Assembly (NCBI RefSeq): GCF_017355985.1
Contig: NZ_JAFIQU010000006.1
Span: 186,001-250,000, forward strand
Reading direction: 5' to 3'
DNA from: Arenibaculum pallidiluteum
Lineage (GTDB): Bacteria > Pseudomonadota > Alphaproteobacteria > Azospirillales > Azospirillaceae
DNA length: 64,000 bases
Shown: positions 63,547 through 64,000 of the stretch, in pieces
Numbering within the stretch: position 1 is the stretch's first letter
Layout: each line of letters starts with the position of its first letter
Notes under the pieces: generated by a model
What the model saw: the letters and a program-made list of their open reading frames with translations, nothing else
What the model was told of the DNA's origin: nothing
Database searches by the model: none
Made by a program: the position numbers and the translations under genes

Positions 63547-64000
63547 GACGCCTCGGCGGGCTTCGGTGCCGGCCGGCCCTGCCCCTCGCTCCCGTCCGTC
63601 CCGCGCTCCCCCGAGGCATCGCCCCGGAGGGTCCCGGCCGCGCCATCGGGCGCCTGGGCTGCGGGCTTGCGGGCGCGCAGGCGCTCCAGGCCCTTGGCGA
63701 TATCCGCCTTGAGATCGGCGAATCCGCGGCGCAGCGTCTCGCCGCGCGCGATCAGGACATAGTCGTGCCCGGGCGCGGCCTCGCTGGCCAGGACCTCGCG
63801 CGCAGCGGCGCGCAGCCTGCGGCGCGCGCGATTGCGCTCGACCGAGTTGCCGACCTTCTTGCTGGCCGTGAAGCCGACGCGGATCGACGGCTCGCCGGCC
63901 TCGGGGCGCTGGCGATCGTCATGGGCGCGGGCTTGAAGGATCAGGCCGGGCGCCGCCCATTTGCGGCGGGCCCCGGCGACGGCAAGGAATTCCGGCCGCC
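63543..64000 (-). CDS. rnpA: Ribonuclease P protein component, 5' truncated by window edge
   Basis: Minus-strand frame open to the window edge, about 150 residues visible. [29 protein letters not shown] contains the RNR motif that binds the P RNA. A hydrophilic C-terminal tail of about 45 residues ([18 protein letters not shown], then [11 protein letters not shown]) is longer than in E. coli. Processes tRNA 5' ends with the RNA subunit. The beginning is off the window; rpmH is expected upstream. Confidence 0.95.
   Translation of the reverse strand, partial: RPEFLAVAGARRKWAAPGLILQARAHDDRQRPEAGEPSIRVGFTASKKVGNSVERNRARRRLRAAAREVLASEAAPGHDYVLIARGETLRRGFADLKADIAKGLERLRARKPAAQAPDGAAGTLRGDASGERGTDGSEGQGRPAPKPAEAS

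Overview
The window is chromosomal DNA from a high-GC alphaproteobacterium, most likely a member of or close relative of the Rhodospirillales; I do not try to name a genus. The evidence is gene order plus lineage-type genes: RpoH with the QKALFFNLRRL box, CarD, an FdxA-type 7Fe ferredoxin, an atpHAGDC operon without the Fo genes, mdh-sucCD-sucAB, and rnpA-yidD-yidC-engB-argB-dapDE. Coding is dense, with third positions almost always G or C and many ATGA/GTGA stop-start overlaps. I see no tRNA, rRNA, CRISPR array, insertion sequence or phage module.

Left part (1-13.1 kb): the end of a class III nucleotide cyclase, a LysR regulator, then a stress and RNA block: htpG, a SUV3-type RNA helicase coupled to an Hsp15-like S4 protein, a TerC membrane protein, a TerB-domain protein, fdxA, carD, a PPP-phosphatase-like protein that has lost its metal ligands, and rpoH behind a leader full of inverted repeats. 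A DJ-1/PfpI protein follows.

Central part (13.1-30.3 kb): a ferritin-like protein, the F1 ATP synthase operon atpHAGDC (minus strand), small hypothetical genes, priA, a transaldolase, DUF484-xerC, a large hybrid sensor kinase with two receiver domains, and lpd.

Accessory block (30.3-39.1 kb): map with a TetR regulator and its probable operator, a small hydrophilic protein, a stand-alone proteasome/HslV-like Ntn hydrolase coupled to an exported protein, a second hybrid kinase (HisKA-REC-Hpt), a DUF2243 membrane protein and an exported GH13 enzyme. This block lies between lpd and sucB, genes that are adjacent or nearly so in many alphaproteobacteria.

Right part (39.2-64 kb): sucB, sucA, sucD, sucC and mdh (TCA cycle, minus strand), rmuC, an acetyltransferase, def-methyltransferase-fmt-truA (N-terminal formyl metabolism and tRNA modification), then the minus-strand lysine/arginine and membrane-biogenesis set dapE, dapD, a pyrimidine 5'-nucleotidase, argB, engB, yidC, yidD and a truncated rnpA. 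Three exported plus-strand genes (a DUF-like protein, a LapG-like cysteine protease and a CigR-like protein) are interspersed.

The most interesting items are the proteasome-like enzyme with intact Thr-Asp-Lys spacing, the degenerate phosphatase, RNA structures at mdh (a hairpin over its ribosome binding site, and a terminator whose loop holds its stop codon), the highly structured leader of rpoH, and duplicated hairpins between atpD and atpC.
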